Shown in pieces: positions 34,393 through 43,351 of a DNA stretch of 64,000 nt. How positions within the stretch are numbered: position 1 is the stretch's first letter; the number at the start of each line of letters is the position of its first letter. Under the pieces are notes generated by a model. It had not been told where the DNA came from and did no database searches. It saw only the letters and a list, made by a program, of their open reading frames with translations. The position numbers were made by a program, and so were the translations under genes. Source of the stretch: Sphingomonas glaciei (lineage in GTDB: Bacteria > Pseudomonadota > Alphaproteobacteria > Sphingomonadales > Sphingomonadaceae); NCBI RefSeq assembly GCF_023380025.1, contig NZ_CP097253.1:558001-622000 (forward strand), given 5' to 3'.

Positions 34393-35180
34393 GGGAGGTC
34401 GATAAAGCCCTTGAAGACGTGGGTGGCGGAGCCGCGCATGCGCACCGGCTCGCCGGGGGCCCAGGCAATGGTGAGGCTGCCGCCCGCCATGTGGACGTTC
34501 ACCGGCGAGGAGGCAAGGCGCGTCCGGATCGCGGCGATTGCGGTGGCGCAGGCCCCGGTCCCGCAGGCTCGGGTCAGGCCGGCGCCGCGTTCGAAGGTGC
34601 GGAGGCGGATGCTATTCACGCCCACGCTTGCGACATTGACGTTGATCCGCTCGGGAAACAACGGGTCGGTCTCGATGCCGGGACCGATGCCTTCGAGGTC
34701 GGCGTCCTCCAAATCATCGACGAAGAAGACGAGGTGCGGGTTGCCGACGTTGACGGCATAGGGCCGATCGAGATTCTCCCATCCCATCGGCAGGGGGTCG
34801 GTCGGCAGCGGGTAGGCGAGGGGGATGGCATCCCACTCGAAGCGGGGCTCGACCAGGGTGACCTCGACCGCGTCGCCTTCGCTCGCGCCGCTGAGCAGGC
34901 CGCCGGCGGTCTCGATCGTCGCCGCGCCGGTCAGCCTGACCACGCAGCGGGTGGCATTGCCGCAGCTTTGCACTTCGCTGCCGTCGGCGTTGAAGATCCG
35001 CATCCTGAGGTCGGCGCGGTCGCTGTGTTCGAGCAGGATCAACTGGTCGCAGCCGATCCCCTCGCGGCGGTCGGCGATGTGCCGGGCAAGCGCCTCGGTC
35101 ATCTCCAGCGGCTGTTCGCGCGCGTCGAGAATGACGAAGTCGTTTCCGAGGCCGTGCATCTTGTGGAATTGCCGAAGCAT
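34389..35180 (-). CDS. dapF: Diaminopimelate epimerase
   Basis: A 263-residue PLP-independent epimerase making meso-diaminopimelate for peptidoglycan and lysine. The two catalytic cysteines are Cys73 (SCGNATRC) and the Cys in TRACGTGACATA in the C-terminal half. It starts MLRQFHKMHGLGNDFV. First gene of the overlapping run dapF-ftsY-yciB-ABC exporter, all joined by 4-base overlaps. Confidence 0.95.
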   Translation of the reverse strand: MLRQFHKMHGLGNDFVILDAREQPLEMTEALARHIADRREGIGCDQLILLEHSDRADLRMRIFNADGSEVQSCGNATRCVVRLTGAATIETAGGLLSGASEGDAVEVTLVEPRFEWDAIPLAYPLPTDPLPMGWENLDRPYAVNVGNPHLVFFVDDLEDADLEGIGPGIETDPLFPERINVNVASVGVNSIRLRTFERGAGLTRACGTGACATAIAAIRTRLASSPVNVHMAGGSLTIAWAPGEPVRMRGSATHVFKGFIDLP

Positions 35181-35238
35181 CGCTGGCGACTTAAGCGGGC
35201 GCGAAACCTTCTGTCCACTTTCCCGGAGTTGATCGGCA

Positions 35239-35685
35239 ATGCCCCGCGCCGCCCAAGACGTCATGCAATCGCTGATCTTCTCAGCCGTCCTCGATGCCAT
35301 CGCTGCGCTGAAGAGCGCTAGCGGCAATCTTCCCAACAACCTGCTGCGCCAGGTGCAGGCGATCCACGGCAACGTGACCATGGCCGACTTGCCCAAGGAA
35401 TTGCAGGATGCGATCGCCGCCAGCACTCGTGCCGCCTTTGCCGGGCTGCTGAAGGAAGGCTATTCGGTCGCGCCGCGCGATGCCGGGCCGGCTCGTCCGG
35501 CGCCGCGGCAGGGCGAGCTGGTCGCCCGCGGGGTCGACCGGACCCCGCGTCCCTCGTCGCGCGGTCCACGGAGCGATGGTCCGCGGGGTCCAAGCGGGGG
35601 CGCTCCGCGTGGGCCGCGCGGGGATCGTCCGTCCGGCGGACCGCCCCGTGGCCCGCGGGGTCCGCGCACGCCGCGGCAGGACTGA
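35239..35685 (+). CDS. Hypothetical protein with a Pro/Arg/Gly-rich tail
   Basis: A 148-residue protein. Residues 1-80 are helical with QSLIFSAVLDAIAALKSA and a second conserved-looking block (VTMADLPKELQDAIAAS). Residues 85-148 are low-complexity, built from repeated RGP, PRGP and GGPP units with a strong positive charge, as in disordered RNA-binding tails. The product could bind ribosomes or RNA; that is inference. No family recognised. It is divergent from dapF. Confidence 0.65.
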   Translation: MPRAAQDVMQSLIFSAVLDAIAALKSASGNLPNNLLRQVQAIHGNVTMADLPKELQDAIAASTRAAFAGLLKEGYSVAPRDAGPARPAPRQGELVARGVDRTPRPSSRGPRSDGPRGPSGGAPRGPRGDRPSGGPPRGPRGPRTPRQD

Positions 35686-35688
35686 AAG

Positions 35689-36198
35689 GTGACTGAGACC
35701 GGCGTGGCGCTGCGACCGCGGCCGCTCGCCTTCCTGCCCAAGGCGCTGTTCGATCCGCAGAAGCCGCTGCGGTACGTCGCGATCGCCTGGGCCTGCGCGT
35801 TTTTCCCTTCGCTGTTGCTGTCGGCGCTGGTGAGCCAGCTGGTGCCGGACGCAGGGCCAGAATTCCCAAAGGTCGATCCCGGACTGCTGCTTTTCCTGCT
35901 GGTGGTGTTCGCCCCGGTGGTCGAAACCCTGATCATGGGCACCGTATTGTTGGTGCTCGAGCGCTTCGTGGGGTTCCTGCCTGCGGTGCTGATCAGTTCG
36001 CTCGGCTGGGGTATCGCGCACTCAATGCAGGCGCTGGCCTGGGGGCTGGTGATCTGGTGGCCGTTCCTGATCTTCTCGATCGTGTTCCTGACCTGGCGCC
36101 GCCGCAGCCTCGCCGCGGCCTTCGGCTTGCCAATGCTCATCCACGGCCTGCAGAACTTGGGACCGGCCTTGATCCTGGTTACCGGACTGAGCAGCTGA
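35689..36198 (+). CDS. CPBP-family-like membrane protein
   Basis: A 169-residue protein with four to five membrane segments. The arrangement VVETLIMG, then WGIAHS, then IHGLQNL mirrors the EExxxR, FxxxH and HxxxN motifs of CPBP (Abi) intramembrane proteases. The first Glu is Val and the Arg position is occupied by Met, so proteolytic activity is uncertain. GTG start 4 bases after the previous gene, so the two are probably co-expressed. Confidence 0.65.
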   Translation: MTETGVALRPRPLAFLPKALFDPQKPLRYVAIAWACAFFPSLLLSALVSQLVPDAGPEFPKVDPGLLLFLLVVFAPVVETLIMGTVLLVLERFVGFLPAVLISSLGWGIAHSMQALAWGLVIWWPFLIFSIVFLTWRRRSLAAAFGLPMLIHGLQNLGPALILVTGLSS

Positions 36199-36234
36199 AG
36201 CTCCGTCCCGGCCGAAACCGGGGCGGAGGATCAA

Positions 36235-36417
36235 TTACATCTGCACCGGGGCACCGAGCTTTTCGGCGATCCGCCTGACTTCCTCGTCGCTCGGCGGCTC
36301 CGGAACGTCGCGGCCGGGCGAAGCGGCCTCGTCCGGGATGCCCGGACCGGTGCCTGCGATGGTCTCGTTCTTGGGCGACTCATTGGGTCCGGTGCTGATC
36401 TTCTGGCTATCGTGCAT
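36235..36417 (-). CDS. Small hypothetical protein, 60 aa
   Basis: A polar, soluble protein starting MHDSQKISTG and ending IAEKLGAPVQM. The AGGAGG sequence upstream of ATG 36417 (spacing about 7) decides this start over an in-frame ATG at 36474. It is Pro/Glu-rich in the middle with a short helix at the end. Function unknown. Confidence 0.55.
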   Translation of the reverse strand: MHDSQKISTGPNESPKNETIAGTGPGIPDEAASPGRDVPEPPSDEEVRRIAEKLGAPVQM

Positions 36418-36567
36418 CGTCTCGCCTCCTGTTCGCGTCGCGGGGGGTGCACTGAAAGGCGGCAGTGGGGCCAAGGGTTCCGCGCTCGATTGATTAGGCG
36501 GGCAGCCCGGCCCATATGTGAGGGGAAGCGAGCTGCCGCGTCCGGCGGCACCTAGGAGCCGAACAAG

Positions 36568-38964
36568 TTGACCCTTACCCTGCCTATCCTTCCGCTGCGC
36601 GACATCGTCGTCTTTCCCAAGCGGATCGTGCCCCTGTTCGTCGGTCGCGAGAAGTCGGTTGCCGCGCTTGAAGCGGCGATGGGCGAGGACAAGCAGATCT
36701 TCCTGGTCGCGCAGCTCGATCCCTCCGAGGACGATCCCGATCGGGATGCGCTGTACGACCTGGGCGTGATCGCCACCGCCATGCAGCTGCTGAAGCTGCC
36801 CGACGGCACGGTTCGCGTGCTGGTCGAGGGCGTCAAGCGGGCGCGGCTGATCGGCCTATCGAACGAGGCGGGCCACCTGACCGCCGAGATCGAGGAAATC
36901 GACGAGGAGCCTGCCGAGGGGCCGGAGGCTCAGGCCCTGATGCGCTCGGTGCTCGAGCAGTTCGACAATTATGCCAAGCTCAATAAGCGCCTGCCGGCGG
37001 AGACCGGCGTGCAGCTGGCCGAAATCGAGGACGCTTCGGTGCTGGCCGATGCGGTCGCTTCCAACCTGTCGGTCAAGGTCGCCGACAAGCAGGCGCTGCT
37101 GGGCGAGCTTAACCCGGCGCGCCGGCTGGAAATGGTGTTCGCCTTCATGGAGGGCGAGCTTGGCGTGCTTCAGGTCGAGAAGAAAATCCGCAGCCGCGTG
37201 AAGCGGCAGATGGAGAAGACCCAGCGCGAATATTACCTCAACGAGCAACTGAAGGCGATCCAGCGCGAGCTTGGCAATGAAAGCGAGGACGGCGGCGACG
37301 AGCTGGCCGAACTGGCCGCCAAGATCCGCAAGACCCGGCTCAGCAAGGAGGCTCGGGTCAAAGCCACCGCCGAGCTGAAGAAGCTCAAGGCGATGGCACC
37401 GATGAGCGCCGAGGCGACCGTCGCGCGCAATTACCTCGACGTGCTGCTTGGCCTGCCGTGGGGCAAGAAGAGCAAGCTCAACAAGGACATCGTGGTCGCC
37501 GAGAAGGTGCTCGACGACGACCATTACGGGTTGGAGAAGGTCAAGGACCGGATCGTCGAATATCTCGCGGTCCAGGCCCGTACCAACAAGCTCAAGGGCC
37601 CGATCCTGTGCCTGGTCGGCCCGCCGGGCGTCGGCAAGACCTCGCTCGGCCGCTCGATCGCCAAGGCCTGCGGGCGTGAGTTCGTTCGTCAGAGCCTCGG
37701 CGGCGTGCGCGACGAGGCGGAGATCCGCGGCCACCGCCGGACCTATATCGGCTCACTGCCCGGCAAGATCGTGTCCAACCTCAAGAAGGCCGGGACCAGT
37801 AATCCGCTGTTCCTGCTCGACGAGATCGACAAGCTCGGGCAGGATTTCCGCGGTGATCCTGCGTCGGCCCTGTTGGAGGTCCTCGACCCCGAACAGAACA
37901 GCCGGTTCCAGGATCATTATCTCGAGCTCGACTACGACCTCAGCGACATCATGTTCGTGACCACCGCGAACAGCCTCGACATGCCGCAGCCTTTGCTCGA
38001 CCGGATGGAGATCATCCGCCTCGAAGGCTACACCGAGGACGAAAAGGTCGAGATCGCCAATCGCCACCTCATCCCCAAGCAGCTCGAGGCGCATGGGTTG
38101 AAGGCCGGCGAACTGACGATCGCCGACGAAGGCCTGCGCGGGGTGTTGCGTTATTACACCCGTGAGGCGGGCGTCCGTACGCTCGAGCGGGAGCTGGCCA
38201 AGATCGCCCGCAAGGCGCTGCGCCAGATCCTCGAGGGCAAGGCGACGAGCGTGGTCGTCACCGACGAAAACCTCCACGATTTTCTGGGCGTGAAGAAGTA
38301 TCGCTTCGGGGTCGGCGAGGAAGAGGATCAGATCGGCGCGGTGACCGGGCTCGCCTGGACCGAAGTCGGGGGCGAGCTGCTGACCATCGAGGCGGTGACC
38401 GTGCCCGGTAAGGGTCAGATCCGCACCACCGGCAAGCTCGGCGAAGTGATGACCGAAAGCGTCCAGGCGGCGTGGAGCTTCGTCAAGGCACGCAGCCCCG
38501 CTTATGGCGTCAAGCCGAGCGTATTCGCCAAGAAGGATGTCCACGTCCACTTGCCCGAAGGCGCGGTTCCCAAGGACGGTCCGTCTGCCGGCATCGGCAT
38601 GGTGACCGCTTTGATCTCGACCCTGACCGGGATCCCGGTGCGCCGCGACGTCGCCATGACCGGGGAGGTCACGTTGCGCGGCCGCGTGCTGCCGATCGGT
38701 GGCCTCAAGGAGAAATTGCTGGCTGCCCTTCGCGGGGGAATCACCACGGTCCTCATTCCGCAGGAGAATGAAAAGGACTTGGCGGAGCTTCCGGCCAAGC
38801 TGCGCGACGCGCTGACGATCGTTCCGGTGTCGCATGTCGACGAGGTGCTGGCCCGGGCGCTCAGTTCCAAGTTGGAGCCTATCGAGTGGACCGAAGCGGA
38901 CGAACATGCCGCCGAGCCGGTCGCGCCAACGCAGCCGCAAGCCTCTTCGGCGCTTCGCCACTAG
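36568..38964 (+). CDS. lon: ATP-dependent protease Lon
   Basis: A 798-residue AAA+ serine protease removing misfolded and regulatory proteins. The N-terminal substrate domain opens [13 protein letters not shown]; Walker [10 protein letters not shown] starts at residue 351; the catalytic dyad is Ser673 (DGPSAGIG) and a Lys in GGLKEK near 714-716. Translation must begin at TTG 36568: an in-frame TAG lies at 36553 and the next Met would remove the conserved N-terminus. GGAG at 36555 gives 9-base spacing. HU follows 81 bases downstream. Confidence 0.97.
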   Translation: MTLTLPILPLRDIVVFPKRIVPLFVGREKSVAALEAAMGEDKQIFLVAQLDPSEDDPDRDALYDLGVIATAMQLLKLPDGTVRVLVEGVKRARLIGLSNEAGHLTAEIEEIDEEPAEGPEAQALMRSVLEQFDNYAKLNKRLPAETGVQLAEIEDASVLADAVASNLSVKVADKQALLGELNPARRLEMVFAFMEGELGVLQVEKKIRSRVKRQMEKTQREYYLNEQLKAIQRELGNESEDGGDELAELAAKIRKTRLSKEARVKATAELKKLKAMAPMSAEATVARNYLDVLLGLPWGKKSKLNKDIVVAEKVLDDDHYGLEKVKDRIVEYLAVQARTNKLKGPILCLVGPPGVGKTSLGRSIAKACGREFVRQSLGGVRDEAEIRGHRRTYIGSLPGKIVSNLKKAGTSNPLFLLDEIDKLGQDFRGDPASALLEVLDPEQNSRFQDHYLELDYDLSDIMFVTTANSLDMPQPLLDRMEIIRLEGYTEDEKVEIANRHLIPKQLEAHGLKAGELTIADEGLRGVLRYYTREAGVRTLERELAKIARKALRQILEGKATSVVVTDENLHDFLGVKKYRFGVGEEEDQIGAVTGLAWTEVGGELLTIEAVTVPGKGQIRTTGKLGEVMTESVQAAWSFVKARSPAYGVKPSVFAKKDVHVHLPEGAVPKDGPSAGIGMVTALISTLTGIPVRRDVAMTGEVTLRGRVLPIGGLKEKLLAALRGGITTVLIPQENEKDLAELPAKLRDALTIVPVSHVDEVLARALSSKLEPIEWTEADEHAAEPVAPTQPQASSALRH

Positions 38965-39007
38965 CGCTTTCGCAGTTGCATCGGCACCAGAGGGCCACAT
39001 CAATTTG

Positions 39008-39022
39008 TACTCGCGGCGAGTA
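39008..39022. promoter_or_regulatory. Palindrome upstream of the HU gene
   Basis: TACTCGC and GCGAGTA face each other across a single G, ending 23 bases before the HU start codon. It could be an operator or an mRNA hairpin near the ribosome site (AGAGGAAGG). No binding protein can be named. Confidence 0.35.
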
Positions 39023-39045
39023 GGTGCCGGGAGAGAGGAAGGTTT

Positions 39046-39318
39046 ATGAACAAGCAGGATCTGATCGGGCAGGTCGCCGATCGCGCGGGCCTCAACCGGA
39101 TGGACGCCGCCCGCGCCGTGGAAACCATGCTCGAGGTGATCACCGATGCCCTCAGCCGCGGCGATGAAGTGCGGCTGGTAGGCTTCGGAAATTTCGTGGT
39201 GACCCGGCGCAAGGCCTCTGTCGGGCGCAATCCGCGTACCGGCGAGCCGCTTCAGATCGACAGCACGGCGCAGCCCAAGTTCCGCGCCGGCAAGCTTCTC
39301 AAGGAAGCGGTACAGTAA
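39046..39318 (+). CDS. hupB: HU family DNA-binding protein
   Basis: A 90-residue nucleoid protein, MNKQDLIGQVADRAGL..., with the HU signature GFGNFVVTRRKASVGRNPRTGE and the C-terminal KFRAGKLLKEAV. It binds and bends DNA as a dimer. A strong AGAGGAAGG precedes the ATG. The lon-hupB order is widely conserved in proteobacteria. Confidence 0.96.
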   Translation: MNKQDLIGQVADRAGLNRMDAARAVETMLEVITDALSRGDEVRLVGFGNFVVTRRKASVGRNPRTGEPLQIDSTAQPKFRAGKLLKEAVQ

Positions 39319-39370
39319 ACACGCTGGACAGGGTGCGGAGCCTTCGCTAACCGCCCCTCCCATCAGGCGT

Positions 39371-39445
39371 GGGCGCGTAGCTCAGTGGTAGAGCACACCC
39401 TTCACACGGGTGGGGTCGCAGGTTCAATCCCTGCCGCGCCCACCA
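39371..39445 (+). tRNA. tRNA-Val (anticodon CAC)
   Basis: A 75-base cloverleaf with encoded CCA. The acceptor GGGCGCG pairs with CGCGCCC, the anticodon loop is TTCACAC and the T loop TTCAATC. It lies 52 bases after the HU gene on the same strand. Confidence 0.95.
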
Positions 39446-39472
39446 CGCCTCCTCCCGTCCGCGGCCCTCTTG

Positions 39473-40195
39473 CTACTGCAGATACGCCGCGCTGAAGCTG
39501 GCGACCCGGCGGATCTCCTCCCAATCGTCGAACAGGATGTCACGCCCTTCGCGGCGGATCAGGCCCTGCCGCTCGAGGTCGGCGAACACGCGGTTGACGT
39601 TGACGCTGGTCTGGCCGGTAATGTCGGCGATCTGCTGCTGGGTGAACGGATTGGTCAGCCGGTGCTGGGCCGGATCGACCCCGCTCCGTTCGGCGAGTTC
39701 GCACAGCAGGTGAACCACGCGCGCGGTGGAATCGCGCCGGCCGCAATTGAGCAGCCATTCGTAGCCGATCGAGGCATGGCGCTGGGTCAGCTTCCAGAAA
39801 AAGCGGGCGAGTTCGGGATTGGCATCGACCACCGGATCGAAATCGCGCTGCTGGACCACCAGCACGCGGCTCTTCACGATCGCCTGGATGCCGTAATCGG
39901 CCGCGGTGTCGCCGGGCAGAATTCCGTCACCGGCAAAGCGCAGCGAAATGATCTGGCGGCGGCCAGTGCCGTCGGCCTTGTACTTGGCGAGAATCCCGCT
40001 TTCGACGAAGAACACTTCGTTGCGATCGGTGCCGGCTTCGCGAAAGGGGCGGCGCGGATCGACATCGACCGCCTTGCTCGGCATTTCCTCGAGCGCGGCT
40101 GCGAGATGCGGCTCAAGTCCTGCCCTGAGCAGGGCCTCCCCAAGCAGAACTTCACCGCCGGCGGCGCCTCTTGAGCGCTTGCTCATCGTCGTCAC
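39473..40195 (-). CDS. Crp/Fnr family transcriptional regulator
   Basis: A 240-residue regulator: an N-terminal cyclic-nucleotide-type beta-roll (FFVESGILAKYKADGTGRRQI, LRFAGDGILPGD), a dimer helix and a C-terminal winged helix-turn-helix (FTQQQIADITGQTSVNVNRVFADLERQGLI). It lacks the N-terminal cysteine cluster of oxygen-sensing FNR. The recognition helix (SVNVNR) is of the Crp-Fnr type. GTG 40195 is taken as start because GGAGG lies 4 bases upstream; ATG 40186 is possible. Effector unknown. Confidence 0.88.
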   Translation of the reverse strand: MTTMSKRSRGAAGGEVLLGEALLRAGLEPHLAAALEEMPSKAVDVDPRRPFREAGTDRNEVFFVESGILAKYKADGTGRRQIISLRFAGDGILPGDTAADYGIQAIVKSRVLVVQQRDFDPVVDANPELARFFWKLTQRHASIGYEWLLNCGRRDSTARVVHLLCELAERSGVDPAQHRLTNPFTQQQIADITGQTSVNVNRVFADLERQGLIRREGRDILFDDWEEIRRVASFSAAYLQ

Positions 40196-40260
40196 CTTTC
40201 CTCCCCTACAAGGAGGAATATCGCGCTTCGGCTCTGAACGTGCAAGTGACTTAACACAGG

Positions 40261-40722
40261 TTAATTTCCACCTTCTATTTTTATGGCCAGCCGCCAGGTA
40301 TCGCGGAGGGCGTGGATCAGGTCATCTGTCGCAGTTTGCGTGTTGCCGAGGTCGGGCAGTGCCGGCCAGCCCTTGTCGGGAAAAGTTTGCTGTTCGAACT
40401 GTCGTTCGCCCGCGTAGCGTGGGAGAACGTGAAAATGCACATGCGGGTCGACCATCATCAGCATGAGATAGTTGATCCGCTCATAGCGGCTGAATAGGCG
40501 AAGTGATCGTTCAATTCGGGTAACCAACTCCCCTTGCTCGATAAAGGCCTCGCGCGGAAGATCGGCATAAGCCATCGCTTCGCCAAGTGCGCAAAGCACG
40601 AGGCTGCCGAGAGTCGGCTGCGCAGGGCGCACTAGGACCGCCCAGTGACTTCCTTCGTGGAGGAGATTGCGGGGGTAGCCGAACTTGACGAGGGTCGCGT
40701 GCGGGGGGTGGTTGCGGATCAA
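40261..40722 (-). CDS. HIT family protein
   Basis: A 153-residue histidine-triad protein with DPHVHFHVLPRY near residue 92, the H-x-H-x-H motif of nucleotide hydrolases and transferases. The N-terminal region has NLLHEGSHWAVLVRPAQPTLGSLV. The exact substrate (dinucleoside polyphosphate or nucleoside phosphoramidate) cannot be set. It stands between the Crp/Fnr gene and tRNA-His. Confidence 0.85.
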   Translation of the reverse strand: MIRNHPPHATLVKFGYPRNLLHEGSHWAVLVRPAQPTLGSLVLCALGEAMAYADLPREAFIEQGELVTRIERSLRLFSRYERINYLMLMMVDPHVHFHVLPRYAGERQFEQQTFPDKGWPALPDLGNTQTATDDLIHALRDTWRLAIKIEGGN

Positions 40723-40814
40723 CTGGTCAGACTTGCTTGCATCGGGGCGGCGTCACCCTTAAGGGGCTGACGCGCCGTGCCAAGCCGTTTTTGATAATGG
40801 TCGGGCAAGGTCGT

Positions 40815-40892
40815 GGCGATCGTAGCTCAGTTGGTTAGAGCATCGGCTTGTGGTGCCGAGGGTCGCGGGTTCGAGCCCCGTCGATCGCCCCA
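40815..40892 (+). tRNA. tRNA-His (anticodon GTG)
   Basis: A 78-base cloverleaf with encoded CCA. The extra 5' G (G-1) at 40815 opposite discriminator C73 is the identity mark of tRNA-His. The anticodon loop is TTGTGGT and the T loop TTCGAGC. It ends 38 bases before the next coding region. Confidence 0.95.
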
Positions 40893-40930
40893 TCATTCTT
40901 TTTCTCAGCGATCCGGAAATCACCCCGCCC

Positions 40931-41980
40931 ATGACCGACTTGTGGAGCCTGCCCGACTTCGACGGGCACGAGGCCGTTACCCATGTCTCCGATCCCGCGA
41001 GCGGGCTTCGGGCGATCATCGCGATGCACAGCACCCATCTTGGACCGGCCGCGGGCGGCAGCCGGTTCTGGCACTATGCCCGCGGCGAGGACGCGCTGAT
41101 TGACGCGCTGCGCCTGTCGCGCGGCATGAGCTACAAGAATGCGATGGCCGGGCTGCCCCTCGGCGGCGGCAAGGCCGTGATTCTGGCCGATGACAAGCGT
41201 ACCAAGACCCCTGCCATGCTGGCCGCCTTTGGCCGCGCGGTGGAGATGCTGGGCGGGCGGTATGTCACGGCCGAGGATGTCGGGATCAACGTGTCCGACA
41301 TGCAGGCGGTGCGGCGCGAGACGCGGCATGTCGCCGGTCTGCCGGTCGAGGCCGGCGCGGTCGGGGGCGACCCGGGCCCGCATACATCACTGGGCGTGTT
41401 CCTCGGGATCAAGGCGGCGGTCCGCCGCGCGCTGGGTCGCGACAGCCTGTCGGGCCTGCACATTGCGATGCAGGGTGCCGGCAGCGTGGCGAGCGGCGTA
41501 GCCCGCCGCGCCGCGGAAGAAGGCGCGCGCCTGACCATCGCCGACGTCGACGGCGCCAAGGCGGAAAGCCTTGCGCGCGAGGTCGGCGGACAGGTCGGTG
41601 ACGCCGCCACCATCCTTTCCACCGAAGCCGACGTGATCAGCCCTAATGCGTTGGGCGCGATCCTCGACGACGACAGCATCGCTGCGCTGCGCGCGCCGAT
41701 CGTGGCCGGCGGCGCCAACAACCAGCTTGCTCGTCCCGAGCATGGCCCGGCGCTGATGGCACGCGGCATTCTCTACGCCCCGGACTACGTCATCAATGCT
41801 GGCGGGATCATCAACGTGTCGACCGAATATCTGCAGGACGGCGACGCCGAAGTGGTGCGTTCGCGGATCGCCGGCATTCCCGACCGCCTCGAAGCGATCT
41901 GGAGCGAAAGCGTTGCCAGCGGGCGCGACCCGGCCAGCGTTGCCGACGCCATGGCCCGCAAGCTGATCGGGCGCGGGTAG
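40931..41980 (+). CDS. Glu/Leu/Phe/Val dehydrogenase family enzyme (leucine-dehydrogenase-like)
   Basis: A 349-residue NAD-dependent amino acid dehydrogenase. The N-terminal domain has LSRGMSYKNAMAGLPLGGGKAVI with the substrate and catalytic lysines; the Rossmann domain has AMQGAGSVASGVA and GGANNQLA. Length and order fit leucine or phenylalanine dehydrogenase. It would deaminate a branched or aromatic amino acid to its oxo acid. Start at MTDLWSLPDF. The next operon begins 83 bases downstream. Confidence 0.9.
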   Translation: MTDLWSLPDFDGHEAVTHVSDPASGLRAIIAMHSTHLGPAAGGSRFWHYARGEDALIDALRLSRGMSYKNAMAGLPLGGGKAVILADDKRTKTPAMLAAFGRAVEMLGGRYVTAEDVGINVSDMQAVRRETRHVAGLPVEAGAVGGDPGPHTSLGVFLGIKAAVRRALGRDSLSGLHIAMQGAGSVASGVARRAAEEGARLTIADVDGAKAESLAREVGGQVGDAATILSTEADVISPNALGAILDDDSIAALRAPIVAGGANNQLARPEHGPALMARGILYAPDYVINAGGIINVSTEYLQDGDAEVVRSRIAGIPDRLEAIWSESVASGRDPASVADAMARKLIGRG

Positions 41981-42063
41981 GGGTTTTGCGACCGCTCCAT
42001 GCCCTCTCCATTTGGGCATGGTGCAATGTCGTGCGAGCCGTATAAGAGGGACCGAACAGTCCC

Positions 42064-42780
42064 ATGCACCGCTTCGCCAACCCCGCCCGTTTTCTCAAGA
42101 TCGCGAAGCCGGCCACTGCGTGGCTGCTGGGGATTGGCCTCTTCCTGAGCGCCATCGGCGTGATCGGGGCGCTGTTCCTGATGCCGCCCGACTATCTGCA
42201 GGGGCAGACCGCACGCATTCTCCACATCCACGTTCCCTCCGCCTGGCTGGGCATGGGCGGCTGGACCGGGATCGCCGTGGCTTCGGCAGCGCAGATCATC
42301 TGGCGGCACCCGCTCGCTGGTGTGGCCGCGCGGGCGATTGCCCCGGCGGGCGCGATGTTCGCCTTTCTGTGCCTCGCAACGGGCTCGATCTGGGGTCGTC
42401 CGACCTGGGGCACCTGGTGGGAATGGGACGGGCGGCTGACCAGCATGCTGGTGCTGTTCTTCCTCTACTGCGGTTACATGGCGCTCGCCGCCGCGGAGAA
42501 AGAGAGGGGGCCAGATGGGCGTGCGGCGCCGCTGTTCGGCCTAGTCGGAGCGGTGAATATTCCGATCATCCACTTTTCGGTGCAATGGTGGAACACGCTC
42601 CACCAGGGCGAGAGCATCGAGCTGACCGGAACCAGTATCGCGCCTCAAATCCTGTGGCCGCTGTTCTTCACCCTGTTCGGTTTCTCGTCCCTGTTTGGCG
42701 CGATCGTGCTGCTGCGGATGCGGACCGAGCTTGCCGCGACCAAGATCGAGGCGCGATTGCGCCGGACGGCAGCCGCATGA
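42064..42780 (+). CDS. ccmC: Heme ABC transporter permease CcmC
   Basis: A 238-residue membrane protein with six helices and the tryptophan-rich heme-handling motif WGRPTWGTWWEWDGRLTS near residue 110, flanked by histidines in periplasmic loops (LHIHVPSAWLGMGG). With CcmD it loads heme onto CcmE. First gene of the ccmCDEFGHI operon. GAGGG precedes the start within a small hairpin (GGGAC/GTCCC). Confidence 0.95.
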   Translation: MHRFANPARFLKIAKPATAWLLGIGLFLSAIGVIGALFLMPPDYLQGQTARILHIHVPSAWLGMGGWTGIAVASAAQIIWRHPLAGVAARAIAPAGAMFAFLCLATGSIWGRPTWGTWWEWDGRLTSMLVLFFLYCGYMALAAAEKERGPDGRAAPLFGLVGAVNIPIIHFSVQWWNTLHQGESIELTGTSIAPQILWPLFFTLFGFSSLFGAIVLLRMRTELAATKIEARLRRTAAA

Positions 42781-42908
42781 ACCAGTGGGCGTTCGTCATC
42801 GCCGCTTATGCGGTCTTCCTGATAGGGACCGGAGCTCTGCTGGCCTGGGCGCTGCTCACCTGCCGCAGCGCCGAGGATCAGGCCGACAAGCTGAGCGGGC
42901 GCGGATGA
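42777..42908 (+). CDS. ccmD: Heme exporter protein CcmD
   Basis: A 43-residue protein (MNQWAFVIAAYAVFLIGTG...) with a single membrane helix and a short charged tail, typical of CcmD, which helps release holo-CcmE from CcmC. It overlaps ccmC and ccmE by 4 bases at each end. Confidence 0.9.
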   Translation: MNQWAFVIAAYAVFLIGTGALLAWALLTCRSAEDQADKLSGRG

Positions 42909-43351
42909 CACTTGCACCCAAGCACCAGAGACTGGTGCTGGTCCTGCTGGCCGTGGCGGCACTGATCGGAGCCGTGATGCTGGCGATGTGGGGCCTGTCC
43001 GACCGCGCCGCTTATTTCCGCACCCCCCAGGATGTCGCTGCGGGCCGGGCCGAAGTCGGGGTTCCGCTGCGGCTTGGTGGAATGGTCGAGAAGGGTTCGA
43101 TCCAGCGGATGCCCGACGGGGTCAGCGTCGCCTTCGTCTTGACCGATGGCGTGGGCCAGGTGCCGGTCCGCTTCACCGGCATCGTCCCCGACCTTTTCAA
43201 GGAGAACAGCGGCGCCATCGCCGAGGGCCAGCTGGGCCGGGACGGGACCTTCGTCGCCGACAACATCTTGGCCAAGCATGACGAGCGCTACATGCCGCCG
43301 CAGATGGGAAACCAGGCCGCGGAACTGATGACGCGCGAGACCGCCAAGTGA
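42905..43351 (+). CDS. ccmE: Cytochrome c maturation heme chaperone CcmE
   Basis: A 148-residue periplasmic heme chaperone anchored by an N-terminal helix (about 10-30). An OB-fold core follows; the heme-binding His125 and Tyr129 are in AKHDERYMP. It receives heme from CcmC/CcmD and delivers it to CcmF. Four-base overlaps with both neighbours. Confidence 0.95.
   Translation: MTLAPKHQRLVLVLLAVAALIGAVMLAMWGLSDRAAYFRTPQDVAAGRAEVGVPLRLGGMVEKGSIQRMPDGVSVAFVLTDGVGQVPVRFTGIVPDLFKENSGAIAEGQLGRDGTFVADNILAKHDERYMPPQMGNQAAELMTRETAK

Noticed and set aside
37753..39363. A 536-codon open frame antisense to lon
   Set aside because: It is the complementary reading of a highly conserved protease gene in GC-rich DNA; its product has no domain or signal and no ribosome site.
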